Assembly (NCBI GenBank): GCA_001695595.3
Contig: MBPM02000124.1
Location: forward strand, 83,841-147,840
Reading direction: 5' to 3'
From: Plasmopara viticola
Taxonomy: Eukaryota; Oomycota; Peronosporomycetes; Peronosporales; Peronosporaceae
DNA length: 64,000 bases
Positions 34,340 through 46,621 of the stretch are shown here, piece by piece. A program made the translations under genes and the position numbers. Positions within the stretch are counted from its first letter, which is position 1. Every line of letters starts with the position of its first letter. The notes under the pieces are model-generated. The model did not search any database. It had not been told where the DNA came from and saw only the letters and a program-made list of their open reading frames with translations.

Positions 34340-34891
34340 ATATCTCAGATTATTTGTCGTTGCTTTACCACGTAACCACTACGTCGAACCTCGAAATCGC
34401 CAATTTTCCTACTTTTGAAGAGGCGGAAAGCTCTGATAAGGCTTTTGCCAAATTGAACGGCGTTGCTGTGAGACTCAATCGGACCAAAAAGAGCAAAACA
34501 GGAGAATTAAGCAAGGTTTGACTCGGATTTGTTCACAGTAATTGTTACAAGAAAAAGGGTAATGGCATACGGAACACATCTACGTTAAAAATAAGCTGTC
34601 AATGGCTGGCCATTTTGGAACAGCAATCTGGTAACTACTTATAGGACATGAAGTTGATGTGTGGCGAGCATTCTTGACATGAGGCCGCCACTGACCCCGC
34701 ATACCTATGCGATTAAGCGGACGCTAAACCCGGAGAAAGAGACCATCATTTCTACGATGACCAAAGCTGGTGCACCCCTTCGTACTATCCTTGCCACGCT
34801 TCGTCTAAGAAATCCTGCCTGTCTTTTACTCAGGAAGGATATCGGCAACGCAAGACAAAAGGTACCAATCTTGATATCAATTCTTTCATAA
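34340..34891 (+). pseudogene. MULE transposase N-terminal remnant
   Basis: Contains the FAR1-like segment NFPTFEEAESSDKAFAKLNG followed by RLNRTKKSKTGEL, and, after breaks, KRTLNPEKETIISTMTKAG and RTILATLRLRNP. It has no catalytic triad. It faces the PEPCK fragment. Confidence 0.65.
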
Positions 34892-34908
34892 TAAAATTAT
34901 GAAAGAAT
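34880..34908. repeat. 13 nt palindrome, 3 nt loop
   Basis: ATTCTTTCATAAT, AAA, then the exact reverse complement. Copies A and D have ATTCTTTTATATG and unrelated sequence here, so the right arm is private to this copy. Confidence 0.93.
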
Positions 34909-34919
34909 ATCATCACCGG

Positions 34920-36170
34920 GCCGTTGCATGGTAGGTCCTTGCCTGGCAGGATAAACCGCCTGTAATTTTGCTTAAACGAGGCCGCCAAATTGTGAGCTAT
35001 ATCGCTGAACGCACCCTTGTTTGTCCACGCGTCTCTTGGATTCAACATCTCAGATGGCACGCCTTCCACGAATGTGGGAATCTCTAAGCCAAACACAGGA
35101 TCTTCAACAAACGCTGCCTTTTCGATACTGCTGCATCTACACACTTACGCGTGTACTGCAGCTCTATGCGTTTCCCCACCCCATACACGCCACCAGTCCA
35201 GCCCGTATTAATCATATATTGCGTCTCTCTAGATTCCAATCGAATAAAGTTGCATTTTTAATTGGGTGCAGCGTCATAAACGCAGGTCCAAAGCCCGTCG
35301 AGAACGTCGCTTGTGGCTCCGTAACGCCGCGTTCCGTACCCGCCACCTTGGCCGAGTAACCCGACAAGAAATGGTACCGCGCCTGACCTGTTGACAGTTG
35401 ATACAGGAGGAAGCACGCCATACATATCGCACGTGAGAAAAATGATGACGCTTGGATAAATGTCACGAGATTGAGGTTGATGGCGGGGAAGGTGGGAAAT
35501 TGGATTTGATACGCGACCATATTCCGTCTTGCTTGAGTTGAAATATTCGGGTTCATTATTAGCGTTGATCCACACATATTTAAGCAAGGCATCCGGGCAA
35601 ATCGCATTAAAGATATCGGGCTTTGTCTCTTTACTCAAACTTATCGTCTTGACATAGCAGCCGCCTTCAAATTTATATATAAACCCGTCATTCCAGCCGA
35701 GCTCGTCGTCACCAATGAGATCGCGCTTTGCATCAGCGACAGCGTCGTCTTGCCCGTGCCAAAGAGCCTAAAAAAGAGAGCTGTGTGTCCTAACCCGCCA
35801 AAGTTGGCTGAAGCCTGCACGATCATCATATCATTCAGAGGCAAATAGTAATTCATCATACGAAAGATCGCCTTCTTCATTTCGCCACTGTAAAAGTGCC
35901 GCCAAGAATGCCCAAGTGTCTTTTTATGTTAAAAACCACAAATACTTCCGAATGAAGTCTGTGTTCCTTCCAATCTTCATCGACAATGTTGCACGCATTA
36001 ATAAGCGTAGAGTCGGCCTCAAACTTCTTGGCTACACGAGTAAAATTGGGGCGGATAATCATGTTTGTGACAAAGTGGTGTTGCCACGCTAGCTCGGTAA
36101 TAATGCGTACTTTCAAGCAAGACTCCACATTTTTACTACAATGGCCACCAAACACGTACATGCGGTCCAC
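34920..36170 (-). pseudogene. PCK1: ATP-type PEP carboxykinase (B), longest fragment
   Basis: From 36170 downward: [48 protein letters not shown], the P-loop region (GTGKTTLS), an intact GDDELGW metal-binding block in a second frame, [44 protein letters not shown], a GWTGG-type loop, and IPTFVEGVPSEMLNPRDAW. This covers roughly residues 110-530 of the family. Frames shift several times (near 35640, 35740, 35260 and 35145). It is captured between MULE TIRs and lacks an N-terminus, so it is not the cell's working enzyme. Confidence 0.9.
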
Positions 36171-36304
36171 CTGCCCATATCCATCAGCATCCCAATAATT
36201 GCATAACTGGCTGAAGATATGAAGCTGTACTTTGTTTGGTTAGCATAAAGAGGGGGGTGTAGCTATAGGCGCTCCCTAATCGAATCGACAATAGAACTTC
36301 CAGC

Positions 36305-37537
36305 CTCGTAAAATACAAATAAAATTTTTACGCTCCATATCAATTGAAAAGATCTTAATTTACTCATTACTAACTATTGCAGCCTCGCTACTCAGAAGTG
36401 TTAAGCAAATAAGGTACTCAAAAGTGTTTACAAATAGGGCTGTACCATCCCAGCTCCATTTGGGCGCTTGCGACGATTATGATCACTAATTTCAGTTGTA
36501 TCTGTTCTTCTAGGGTACTTTAACTACATCAACTTATCCGTATTTTACTGCGTAAATTAGGATAGGGTAGAAATTTGTATATATTATTTTGATCAGGGTA
36601 TGGCATGTTTGTGCTTTTCTCAACTTATTTTTTATTGAACATAAACTTTATCAATCTATAACTTTTTATGGTATTTGTATTGTATTACGTTATCGCGTTG
36701 CCAAGTTATGCACGTGCAAGGCTCAATCTGGCTAGTCCACGGCATAGAGTGGTGTCCGCATACGTCGGGTCTCGTTCGGCGGGCAGTGCAGCCAGCACCG
36801 AGGTCTTGAGGGTCTTCCATTAGTTTGTTTATCTCTGACTTGGTAAGAGCCCAGGTGGCGCCCGGTGCTGGAGACCGTCGCGTCGAGGGTGAGACTCGTT
36901 AGACACCTGCAGATGCCCGAGAGCACCTGGCCGAAGCGCGCGAGCATTTAGCCCCGGCGCGTGGAAGGAGGGCGTCACCCCAACCTTTTCCAAGCTTAGC
37001 CTTTTTATGGTGTTCTGCAGAATAATATACGTATCAATTTTGTTTTTTTTGATTGAGCTATCTTTGAGATTTAGAAGATAGAAATAAGTAAATCTTTGTA
37101 AAGTACGGATTTGTGTATTTTCGCAGTCATAGCGACGAATGATGATTGTACTTGTCGAGAGAACATCACGTTTAGCCGACGAAAGTTTTAGATTGATCAA
37201 AGTCAGACTTAAAGCATTCTTCGCCAGTGTAAGTTGCTAGTATCGGTCGACTCTACAAACGGTTCTGTGCGCTCTTTCGACAAAAACTTGTCAATGGAAT
37301 GGTCATTCAATGCTTTTAACCCGCAAGGCGACATTGGATGAGAATTGGCAGTACGATACTGGCGTGCACAGACGCTGTGTCCGAAATCGAAGATTATTTA
37401 CAAGGAGGCAGCGTATTCATTACCATTGTCGTACTTCCTAGTTGCCGTTTCCATTACAGATCAGTTTGCAATCCTATTACTTGAGATACGGTGCCGCGTT
37501 TATTTATCAATCGTTCCTGCTGTATTTTTTTCTAGTC
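36305..37537 (+). repeat. Left arm, unit B (contains a SINE)
   Basis: Same block as 21606-22500 and 58341-59240, lengthened by the SINE at 36673-37000. Confidence 0.8.
36673..37000 (-). mobile_element. SINE-like retroelement (reverse)
   Basis: Reverse orientation; 11 bp target duplication CTTTTTATGGT at 36662-36672 and 37001-37011. The other left arms have an uninterrupted TATATGGTGTT at this point. Confidence 0.92.
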
Positions 37538-37906
37538 AAATAAATTATGTGCAACTAAATACTATGAGACGATAGTGTCTCAAGATAATTAATTGAAAAT
37601 GTTATTGGATACAAACAATAGGTCGACAATAAAGAATGGATGGTGAATGTTGTAGTACTAGGGGTCCGTACGTACAGTCTCGTCCTTTTTGCTATCTGGT
37701 CGCACAATCCCAATCTCGATTTCGTACCAGCTGCAAGATTCAAATTTTTTCGTCGTTCTCACTTTGTCTTGCAGCGTCTCAAGCCATACCATGCGCGTAC
37801 TCATCCTCGTACGTACTACCATCATCTTTTTTTTTAACGTTAGCACTTGTTATGGCACTCCCTCGAATGTAAGACGCGACGACAAAGACAAGTCCTCGTT
37901 TAATGG

Positions 37907-38218
37907 TGTTGGAATTTTGAAGTGGAATAGTGGAGGAGCGAAGCTTGCGGTGATCGAAGAGCGAAGAAGGCACTTGCGGTGTCGAATGAAGATTCGAAAG
38001 TGAGTTTATTAACTTGGTCCTTAGTTCACAACTCCTTGCTACATCTAAGCCATTCATTTATCTAAGCCAATCAGAAGAACTTACCATCCGGGCGCAAGCA
38101 TCTTCCCATGTGTCTATTCATGACGTCATCGTTGTTTGCTTGAAACGTCGGACAGCCACTCGTATTGGACAGCCTTGTAATCCGGAATAAAACTGAGGGA
38201 AACCGGTTACCTTTAATA
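37907..38218 (-). repeat. Copia 2 3' LTR (33 bp deletion)
   Basis: The missing block lies between two copies of CCATC/CCATG within the LTR, consistent with slippage. Confidence 0.93.
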
Positions 38219-38225
38219 CTCCCCC

Positions 38226-41200
38226 TCAATACGAGCACGCGTGAATTCCGAGAGCCCTCATCAGGTCGGCATGGCGTGGTCCTGGAAGTGCCTTCGTCAT
38301 GATGTCTGCCAACATGACGGCTGTCTCGCAGTACTCCAGCTTGACTTCACCGCGTTTGACTTCAGCGCGGATGTGATGGTATCTGATGTCGATGTGCTTG
38401 GCACGTCCATGGTTTACTGGATTTTTCGTCATCTTGATGCATGACTGATTGTCTTCGAATATCTTGAATTCCGGCGTGGTCTCATTAGCAGCCGTCAGAA
38501 TCTCGTACAGAAGATGATGGATCCACTTGCCTTCTTGTATAGCTAGACTCAAAGCGATGTACTCCGCTTCGCTGGTAGAAAGCGATACGCTTGATTGCTT
38601 CTTGCTTCCCCAACTGATGGGTGCTCCCATCAATATGAATGCGTAGCCTGAAGTCGACTTACGGTCGGAGTGGTCGCCTGCCCAGTCTGCGTCCGAGTAT
38701 GCGCGAAAGTCAACCTTGCTCCCGGGCTTAAAACAGAGTCCATGCGACTTGATTCCTTGTAGGTAGCGAAGAATTCTCTTGACTGCAGTCCAATGCTCAT
38801 CTTGAGGATTTTCCATAAACCGCGACGCATATCCGACGGCAAAAGCGATGTCAGGGCGAGTCGCTATCATTAGATGCATCAGTGCACCGACTGCTTCACG
38901 AAACGGAACATTTGTTGCTGTCGACTTGTCACTTGGAAAAAGTCGAGTACTTGGATCCGCCGGGCTCACAACGGGCTTGCTGTCGTGCATGCCGAAGCGC
39001 TTGAGAATGTCTTCAATGTAGCGTCATTGGCACACTGTTACACTTCCGTCAGGGTTCTTTACCAGTTCCATACCCAGGACGAAGACGCATTCACCGCTGT
39101 CCGTCATCTCGAAGCGCGTCTTCAAGTCATTCTTGGTACGCGCGATAAGGTCGGTCGAGCTTCCTGTGACGAGTACATCGTCGACGTAAACCAGAAGCAG
39201 CACGCAGTGGACACCCACAATCTAAGTGTATAGACAGGGATCATAGGCTGAAACTTGAAAGCCGATGGAGCACACGAATCCGTCGAAGGTCTCGTTCCAA
39301 ACTCGCGAGGCTTGCTTGAGTCCATAAATCGCCTTAATCAGCTCGAGACAGTCGCAATTTTCATCGAGCTCAACCCCTTCCGGCGTCGCGCAAAACACTT
39401 GCTCCTTCATGACGCCGTACAAGAATGCTGTCACCACATCCAGTTGGTCAAGAGGCCAGTCGAAGTACTTGGCGATCGCTATGACCATTCGCAAGGTCAC
39501 ATACTTGATAACAGGCGAAAACGTCTCCGTGTAGTCGATGCCGTGCTTTTGCTTGAACCCTTTTGCAGCGAGGCGCGCTTTATACTTTTCAATCGATCCA
39601 TTAGCTCTCCGCTTGATCTTGAATACCCATTTGGTGCCAATGGCGCGTTGTCCAATCGGAAGTTTCGCCGCTCGAAATACACCACGAAGTCGCATCGACT
39701 TCAGCTCTCTTTGAATGGCTTTGCGCCAGTGCACCTGTTCCGGTCCATTAACTGCGTCTTGATACGTCGTTGGCTCGGAAAGGTCAGTAATTTCCACAGC
39801 GTTGGCGCTTGCTCGCCATGATCCATCCGCTGGAGACGTGCCATCTTCGTGAACTTGGCCGTCCTTTTCTTCTTCATCTGCCGTAGTGGGCACGCCTGGT
39901 CGGCGTTTAACTTGAGAATGGACGAGATATCTGGGGGCACTTGTTTCTTCCAAACCAGCGTTTTGACTATTTAAGCGCGTATTTGAAGTTCTGTTGCGCG
40001 AGCTTGAGTAATTGGGCTTGCGCTTTCCTGTGTACTTGAACTCCGTCGGTCCTGAGTCGTCGATATCGAGGGTGTCGAAGTCGAATAGCGAGTCATTGTC
40101 GTCATCGTCTGAGCATTCCGCAAAGATGCCGAAGCTTGATTCGTCGAAGTTGACGTCGCGACTGATCACCTCTTTCCCTGCTTTGATGTCGAAGACGCGG
40201 TATGCCTTGGAACGTTCCTCGTAGCCGATGAAAATTCCCTCGCGAGCTTTAGCATCCCACTTGAGTCGTTTTTCTCTTGGTGTCAGAATGAAAGCCTTGC
40301 CACTAAATACTCGCATGTGTTTGACGCTTGGTTTGGTCTTGTACACAATTTCATAAGGCGTTTTGGCGAGAATCTTCGGAGAAGGCAGTCGGTTCTTGAT
40401 GTAGATCGCTGCCATTGCCGCCTCAGCCCAAAACGTTTTGTCCAAACCAGCGTGATGTAACATGCTGCGACCGATCGTGACGATAGTCCGGTTGGCTCGC
40501 TCTGCAGTGCCGTTTGTCTGGTGCGCGTAGCGGACCGTGGGCTGCACCTCGATGCCATGATCGTCGTAGAAACTGAGTAGGGAGTTGGTTGCGAACTCCT
40601 TGGCCCCATCATGACGCACGAACTTGACCTTGGCACCGAAGTGCTTCTCAACCTTGAGGATGTACTTGCTCAGACAGTCTTCACTTTCCGACTTGGCGCG
40701 CAAACAGAATCCAGCCATACACCCACTTGCCTCGTCCGTGATGATCAGCAAGTATCTGCTGCCACCAAGTGACTCGTGCTCCATTGACCCACAGTTGTCG
40801 AAGTGTAAAAACTCAAACGAAGCAGACTTGGGCTTGCTTGGATTGCTCGGAAATGGATTCTGGACCATCTTTCCTTGCTGGCATCCTCGGCACAGACCAG
40901 ATGACTTAGAGGGTCGCTCGGCGTCCTTGATCATGTTGCTGTCGATCATTTTGCGAAGGACATCAACCGGAGCATGACCCATGCGAGCATGCAAGTCCAC
41001 ACCGCTACCTTGCACGACTGAATTGGCACAGCGCTGTGGCGTTCGAAGCCAGTAGAGTCCGTTGATAAGATCCGCAGTCGCAACAACTTGTTTTGACTTC
41101 TTGCGAGCAACGTGCATCTTGAACCCGTCAAACACAACCTGGAACTGGCCACTTTTGTTGATTTGCGGAATCGATAGCAGATTCTTGCTCATGCTTGGTA

Positions 41201-42277
41201 CGTATAGCGTATCCTTTATTCGATTTCACGTTCGTTGCCGTTGGGAAGTACCACCCGTTCGATGATGGTCCCTACGCCCTTGATTTCAGTCTTGTTACCG
41301 TTGGCACCAGACAACTCGCCTTCGTGATCTTCATGAAGCATGGCGAACTTGGTCTTGTCGTTGCATATGTGATGCGTGGCACCCCTGTCAATGGCCCAGT
41401 GTCCCGGTGCATTGCTAGTCGATGACATGCCGCATTCCAGCGAGACTGCAAAGGCAACTCGATCGTCATAGTCGTTGTAGTCGTTGCGCCACTGGACATT
41501 GTTGGTCACGCGTCCACGGTTGTTGCCGCCGCGCTTAGAGCCCCGATTCTCGTCCTTCTGCTTGGTCCAGCACCGCTCAGCCGAGTGCCCCAATTTTCCG
41601 CAGTACGTGCACTGGCGAGGCTCCCGATCAGTGCTGAATGCACGTGCCGTGTCTTCAGTCTTAATCGCCGGTGTCTTCTCGCCCTGCCGCTTAATATGCT
41701 CGTTCGTGAGCACCTTGACGACGTCTTGCGTTTTCAGCTCCGCAGTGCTAATCTCCAAGTTTAAAACCACGTTCTCGTAGCTCTTGGGGAGACTGCGCAG
41801 CAAGCAGATTGCCACGTCTTCGTCCTCCATCTTGGCGCCGATGCCGCTGAGTTTGGCGCTGATGTTGAGGACCTCATTGCAATGTTGTAGCACATTGCCG
41901 CCTTCCGACATCTCCATGCTGAAGAGCTGTCGTTTGAGATAGATGCGACCAGCCTTCTATGATCCACCGTAAAGTGTCTTCACAAGCGTCCATGCGACCC
42001 ATGCTTCCTCGCAGTCATCCACGACGTGATGGTAATCCGCGTCCATGTGGAGCAGCATGAGTCCGAAGGCGATATTGTTAAGCTTGACATACTCATCCTT
42101 GGCACGAGAGTCGGTGAAGGAAGGAGTCGTCTGGCGATTCACCACATGCCACGTTGACTTGGTCAGGAACACGCCACGCATGTAGCGGCTCCACGTCACG
42201 TAGTTGTCTCCGTTGAATTTGTCGATGGAGACTTTGGTGGAGACGTCTTGCGCAGTGGACATGGTACTTGGGCTCAT
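38226..42277 (-). pseudogene. Copia 2 gag-pol
   Basis: Same domain order as Copia 1. Independent lesions: a stop in gag at about 41957 (GGATCATAG for GGATCCCAG), a one-T loss near 41220, and a TGA at about 39024. It shares the in-frame TAG (39222-39224) before YVDD with Copia 1. The integrase-RT frame 41192-39222 (656 codons) is open and lacks the frameshifts of Copia 1, so the two copies are damaged in different places. Confidence 0.94.
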
Positions 42278-42281
42278 AATC

Positions 42282-42626
42282 TGTTGGAATTTTGAAGTGG
42301 AGGAGTGGAGGAGCGAAGCTTGCGGTGAGCGAAGAGCGAAGAAGGCACTTGCGGTGTTGAATGAAGATTCGAAAGTGAGTTTATTAACTTGGTCCTTAGT
42401 TCACAACTCCTTGCTACATCTAAGCCATTCATTTATCTAAGCCAATCAGAAGAACTTACCATCCGGGCGCAAGCATCTTCCCAACCGGGCGCAATCATCT
42501 TGAGTGCGCCTGTCCATGTGTCTATTCATGACGTCATCGTTGTTTGCTTGAAACGTCGGACAGCCGCTCGTATTGGACAGCCTTGGAAACCGGAATAAAA
42601 CTGAGGGAAACCGGTTACCTTTAATA
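42282..42626 (-). repeat. Copia 2 5' LTR
   Basis: Full-length 345 bp LTR abutting the primer-binding site TTATGAGCCCA. Confidence 0.95.
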
Positions 42627-44756
42627 AATGGCGCGAACGAGGAGGCGAGAGGAAATGGATTGGTGGATTATCTTGGTCAACCGGCTGTGCACACGATTGA
42701 CCCGAATCTCGAAAATGCCATGGAGATTCAAGAGTTATCGCGCAAATTAGAAAACGAGCTCATGCTTCGAGAAGGAGTTAATTTATACGCGATACAGCGA
42801 CATGCGCATTGGCGTGATATGAAACGAAAAGTCTACGAATGGTTGAAGGAACCACGAGTCCACCCAAAGGATGTGTTTAAGTACTTGAACCTTCAAAGCA
42901 TCTGTCGTCGACAAATGGACCCAGTCACATTGAGTCACGACCCAAAGCTTCTTGTGTGGTTTTACTATGTTAGATTTTATAGGGCTAGGAGCACCATGAG
43001 TTCAAATAACGCAGTATTTAGCAACAAAGAGCTCTTAAATTTTTTGGCCGAACACATTCAGCCACGACCGAGTTCAAAACTGACGTTTCCGCTTCATGAT
43101 CCATCCGTGTATGATCCGTATTCACAAGTCGTGACACTATTTGACTATTATCGACGCAAAAACGTTTTGACGCAATTTGCTGAGGACATGCTGACGTATA
43201 TGGTCACGGATCCGCTTACCAAGGATTTTGTGCTTAAGGAATGGCACAAGGAATCACCAGAACACATGTTCTATCTCTTGAGGCTCGAAGAAGAACATGC
43301 TTTGATTGGTATTGACGATTTGACTCTGTTTACTGCGTGGCTAGAATACGTTAAGATGTACTTGAAGGTGGACGATCGGAAGTTTAAGCTTGGCAGCTTT
43401 ATTTTATCCATACTGCCAAAGATGTCATTGCCACGTGCCAAGGTCATGTTCGATTCCAATGCGCTCGAGAACGTGTTGGGAGACGTAAATTACTTTAGTG
43501 GGAGCCTTGCAGCGAATGCCCGTAACTCGTGGCACCGGTACCCTGAACTTGAGTTTGAACGCTTGAAAATTTTTAACAAGAAGATTACACTGGCAAATTT
43601 TTTAGATTTCGCCAATGGGGTTGCGACTGTCGCTTTTTACGCGAAATGGAGGCCATTTAATGGCGATCAGATTTGCTGAAATCAAAGCATTCGTTTGATG
43701 AAGTGGTCAATCTGTTTCGAGACCTCGAGCTATCAGCACAGCACATTGGTTCTTTGGATGAAGGGCAGCGCTTCGACGTCCAGAATTATGCACACTCTAT
43801 GGTGCAGTAAATGGCTGATCTCTCATCCATGTTACACCTTTCAGATCGTGGCGAGCATCCCGAAGTTATTTTGAAGAAGCTTATTTCTCAACATGCTGAT
43901 GTTTCGGTATTCAAGCAGTGGTTTCCAGCTTTTGTGACGTATTATCGGCGTAAGGAAGACAGAAAAGTTGAACATGCCGTTTACAGTGCCGTACGATTAT
44001 TGCATAGTAATTTGCCATATACAGAGGATTCGAGCATTTCGTGGCTGACAATAGTTGGAGAATTACAGAATGACGACGCGCGTATTAAACCAGCTTTTGA
44101 ATCGGTGCAGCAGATGGCCAGAGAGTTGGATAAATACGATTGAAGACTAGAATTATCGAGGTGCACTGTCTTGTATGCATGTATCGCCATTTTGTTTGTG
44201 ACCTATGATGCCAGTCTTACATAAAAATACATCATTCTTTGTGTGTTTACTCAAGAATGGTTGTTAAGTTTAGTGCTCAACTAGTATTTTTTTCTCTGCT
44301 GCTTTGCATAAGCAAAGTACACACGTAGCGGATTAATACAAATATTGGCTCAACACTTAAAAGTATTATATCTTTTTCTTCGCCGCTGCGTACCCGATCC
44401 TTGCGCCGACGCGACTATCGACTCAGAGGGAAAAACTGCGATATTTCTTTTGCTGTAACGCTTATAATTTGACCCAATCCACGCGTTACCAATACGTAAT
44501 GTTGTGAGATTCAAATCACCGGGTCATTTCTTTATTGCAAATAGAGGAAAAGTATTATACGTATAGTGTTGCCTCTGGCGGTCGCAGAGTTTTTGCGGCG
44601 GCAGACAGTAAAAACCAAAATGGTGTCCGGTACATGAACAAAAGGACCGTGAATTGTAATTTTAGCTGAAACATTACTTTATGAAGAGCCTGCTCAGGTT
44701 GCACAAAAGTGTAGGTCATAAGAAGATATATAAGCGTCTTCCTTTCTGTACCACCA

Positions 44757-45655
44757 AAAACAGTAAGAAAGACTACAACAGGAACGATTAATAAATGACT
44801 GAGGCATCGTATCTTTAGTAATGGGATGCTGCAAACCGATCTGTAATGAAAACTGCAACTAGGAAGTACGACAATGGTAATGAATTCGCTGCCTTCTTGT
44901 AAACAATCTTCGATTTCGGGCATAGCGTCTGTGCACGCCAGTATCGTACTGCCAATTTTTATCCAACGTCGCTTTGCCGAGAACACGCATGGAACGACCT
45001 TTCCACGGACAAGATTGTGTCAAAATAGCGCACAAAACCATTCGTAGAGTCGACCGCTTATAACTACTTACGTTGGCGAAGAATGCTTTAACGCTGCCTT
45101 GGACCTAATATTTAACTATGTCCTTCTGACAAGTACAATCATCATTTGTCGCTATCATCAAGAACATACATTGATCCGTACGTTGCCATCTATCCTGAGA
45201 TAGATGGCAATGTACGGATCAATGTACATATTATTATCTTCTAAATTTAATTAACAGCTTATCATTAGATCAGTACTTATAATTTTTCGCACAATCCCTT
45301 ATCAGGTAATAAATTGATAGAAAATTACTTTTATAAAGAGAAATTAAGAAATTTACCAAATAATGCATACCCCAATCAATTTATACAGACTTCTACCCTA
45401 TCCTAATTTACGCATTAAAATACGGTATGGTCGATGTAGTACAAGTCAAAGTGCTTCAGAAGAACAGATACAATTGAATTTAGTGATCACAATCGTCGCA
45501 AGCGCTCAAATGAAGCTGGGATGGTACAGCCCTAATTGTTATACACTTCTGAGTAGCTAACTTGGGCGGGGCTATAGAAGTTATTAATGAGTAAATTCAG
45601 ATCTTTTCATCTGGTCTGATGCGTGCAAATTTTACTTGTATTTTACTGTGCAAAT
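44757..45655 (-). repeat. Right inverted arm, unit B
   Basis: Reverse-orientation relative of the left arms; it contains the 28 nt palindrome at 45167-45226. Its outer end joins sequence that matches 1716-1785 and 2115-2230 but without SINE insertions. Confidence 0.8.
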
Positions 45656-45777
45656 TACGTTGGGGGCTAAAAGTTCTATAGTCGACTCGATTATGGAATA
45701 ATATATATATCTATATTGTAAATTATTTTGAAAAGGGAGATTTCCTTTTTTTGACCAAAAGTAATGGGAGAATAAGA

Positions 45778-45827
45778 AAAATATACCTTTTCTCAAATTA
45801 AATCGAATTTGAGAAAAGGTATATTTT
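45778..45827. repeat. 22 nt palindrome, 6 nt loop
   Basis: AAAATATACCTTTTCTCAAA-type arm 45778-45799, loop AAATCG, and complementary arm 45806-45827. The related sequence at 2185-2215 has the left arm only. Confidence 0.95.
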
Positions 45828-45949
45828 GATGTAAAAGCCAAAACAATACCTAGCAATATTTTTTTTTGCAACAATGGCAAAAATATACATCTAAAATTTT
45901 TAGAAAGTATTTTTTCCGCATACAATCTTTGGGTAGCCTTGAAGAGATG

Positions 45950-46621
45950 GTTTAGATGCTGTACAAACAGAGAGCTGGCGCGGTTAAAGTGACTCAAAAT
46001 TGCTGGACAGACGAAACAATGGGGTGTGGTAATGCCACTTACATCACTCTAATGTGAAGAATGTACGAGAAAACACTTCAAGTATGCCCAAGTCAACTTC
46101 ATCGTTTGTTGTGTCGTTCGAATAAAAACAAACGATCCAATGGAGAATGCTGTTGAGGTAAACAGTACCAATGGTACCTGCGCATGCGGTTATGTGAAGG
46201 ATATGAATGCTGCATGTCGACACCTCAAAGCAGCTCTCAATCTTTCAAATCATCTGTCACGTGCAAAATTGTTATTCGGAAATTCAAAACGTATCTACTT
46301 GCCTACGATAAAGGGAAGCCACTTGTGACAAGTGGCTTCCCAAAAAAAAGCGAATCGAATCACAGCATGCTACTTTAGAATTTGATGCGCCAAAAAGTGT
46401 TTATCGATGCGGTAGCTGTGGTCAAGTTGGACACATCAAGCGTCGATGCACTAGTAATGCGCATCATAAAAGTATTTTCTCTTGTGAGTTAGGCGTATTT
46501 TTTTTATTGTTATCCAATACTTATTTGACTTCGAAGGTAGATTTTTTTCATTTTGGTGGAAAAGTTGTGATTCAAGATAGATTTTTTCCATCTAAATGAT
46601 AATTTATCCATTAAATTTGAA
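45950..46621 (+). pseudogene. MULE transposase C-terminal remnant 2
   Basis: SWIM finger NGTCACGYVKDMNAACRHL near 46170-46230 and CCHC knuckle CGSCGQVGHIKRRC near 46410-46450. At 46622 the sequence switches abruptly, after AATTTGAAA, into the middle of a PEPCK-MULE element. Confidence 0.72.
46313..46341. repeat. 14 nt palindrome, 1 nt centre
   Basis: GGGAAGCCACTTGT, G, exact reverse complement. It replaces the longer 55 nt inverted repeat found at 3098-3226 in the homologous remnant. Confidence 0.95.

Larger units (their letters stand above)
34228..36276. mobile_element. PEPCK-MULE B: longest copy
   Basis: Terminal inverted repeats of about 68 bp (34228-34297 and about 36210-36276) begin and end GGGAGCGCC/GGCGCTCCC and extend to CATATCTTCAGC. 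Inside are the MULE N-terminal piece (34340-34891, +) and the most complete PEPCK fragment (-). No target duplication could be recognised. Confidence 0.82.
37907..42626 (-). mobile_element. Copia LTR retrotransposon 2
   Basis: Same insertion site and same 5 bp duplication AATGG (37902-37906, 42627-42631) as Copia 1. It was therefore duplicated together with the effector and not independently inserted. The left LTR (37907-38218) has lost about 33 bp between short repeats; the right LTR (42282-42626) is the full 345 bp. Confidence 0.95.
37791..44143 (+). pseudogene. WY/LWY effector E3, interrupted by Copia
   Basis: Coding sequence 37791-37906 then 42627-44143. The signal peptide MRVLILVRTTIIFFFNVSTC and the insertion point after codon 39 are as in E2. 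The 3' part is open for 355 codons from the NEEARG block to a 7 bp deletion near 43673 (shared with E4), and the TAA at 43808-43810 (shared with E2 and E4) follows. The last block ends ARELDKYD. It shares a 6 bp deletion (LKEWHKE for LKKWLLHKE) with E2 but the 7 bp deletion with E4, so it is mosaic. Confidence 0.85.
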
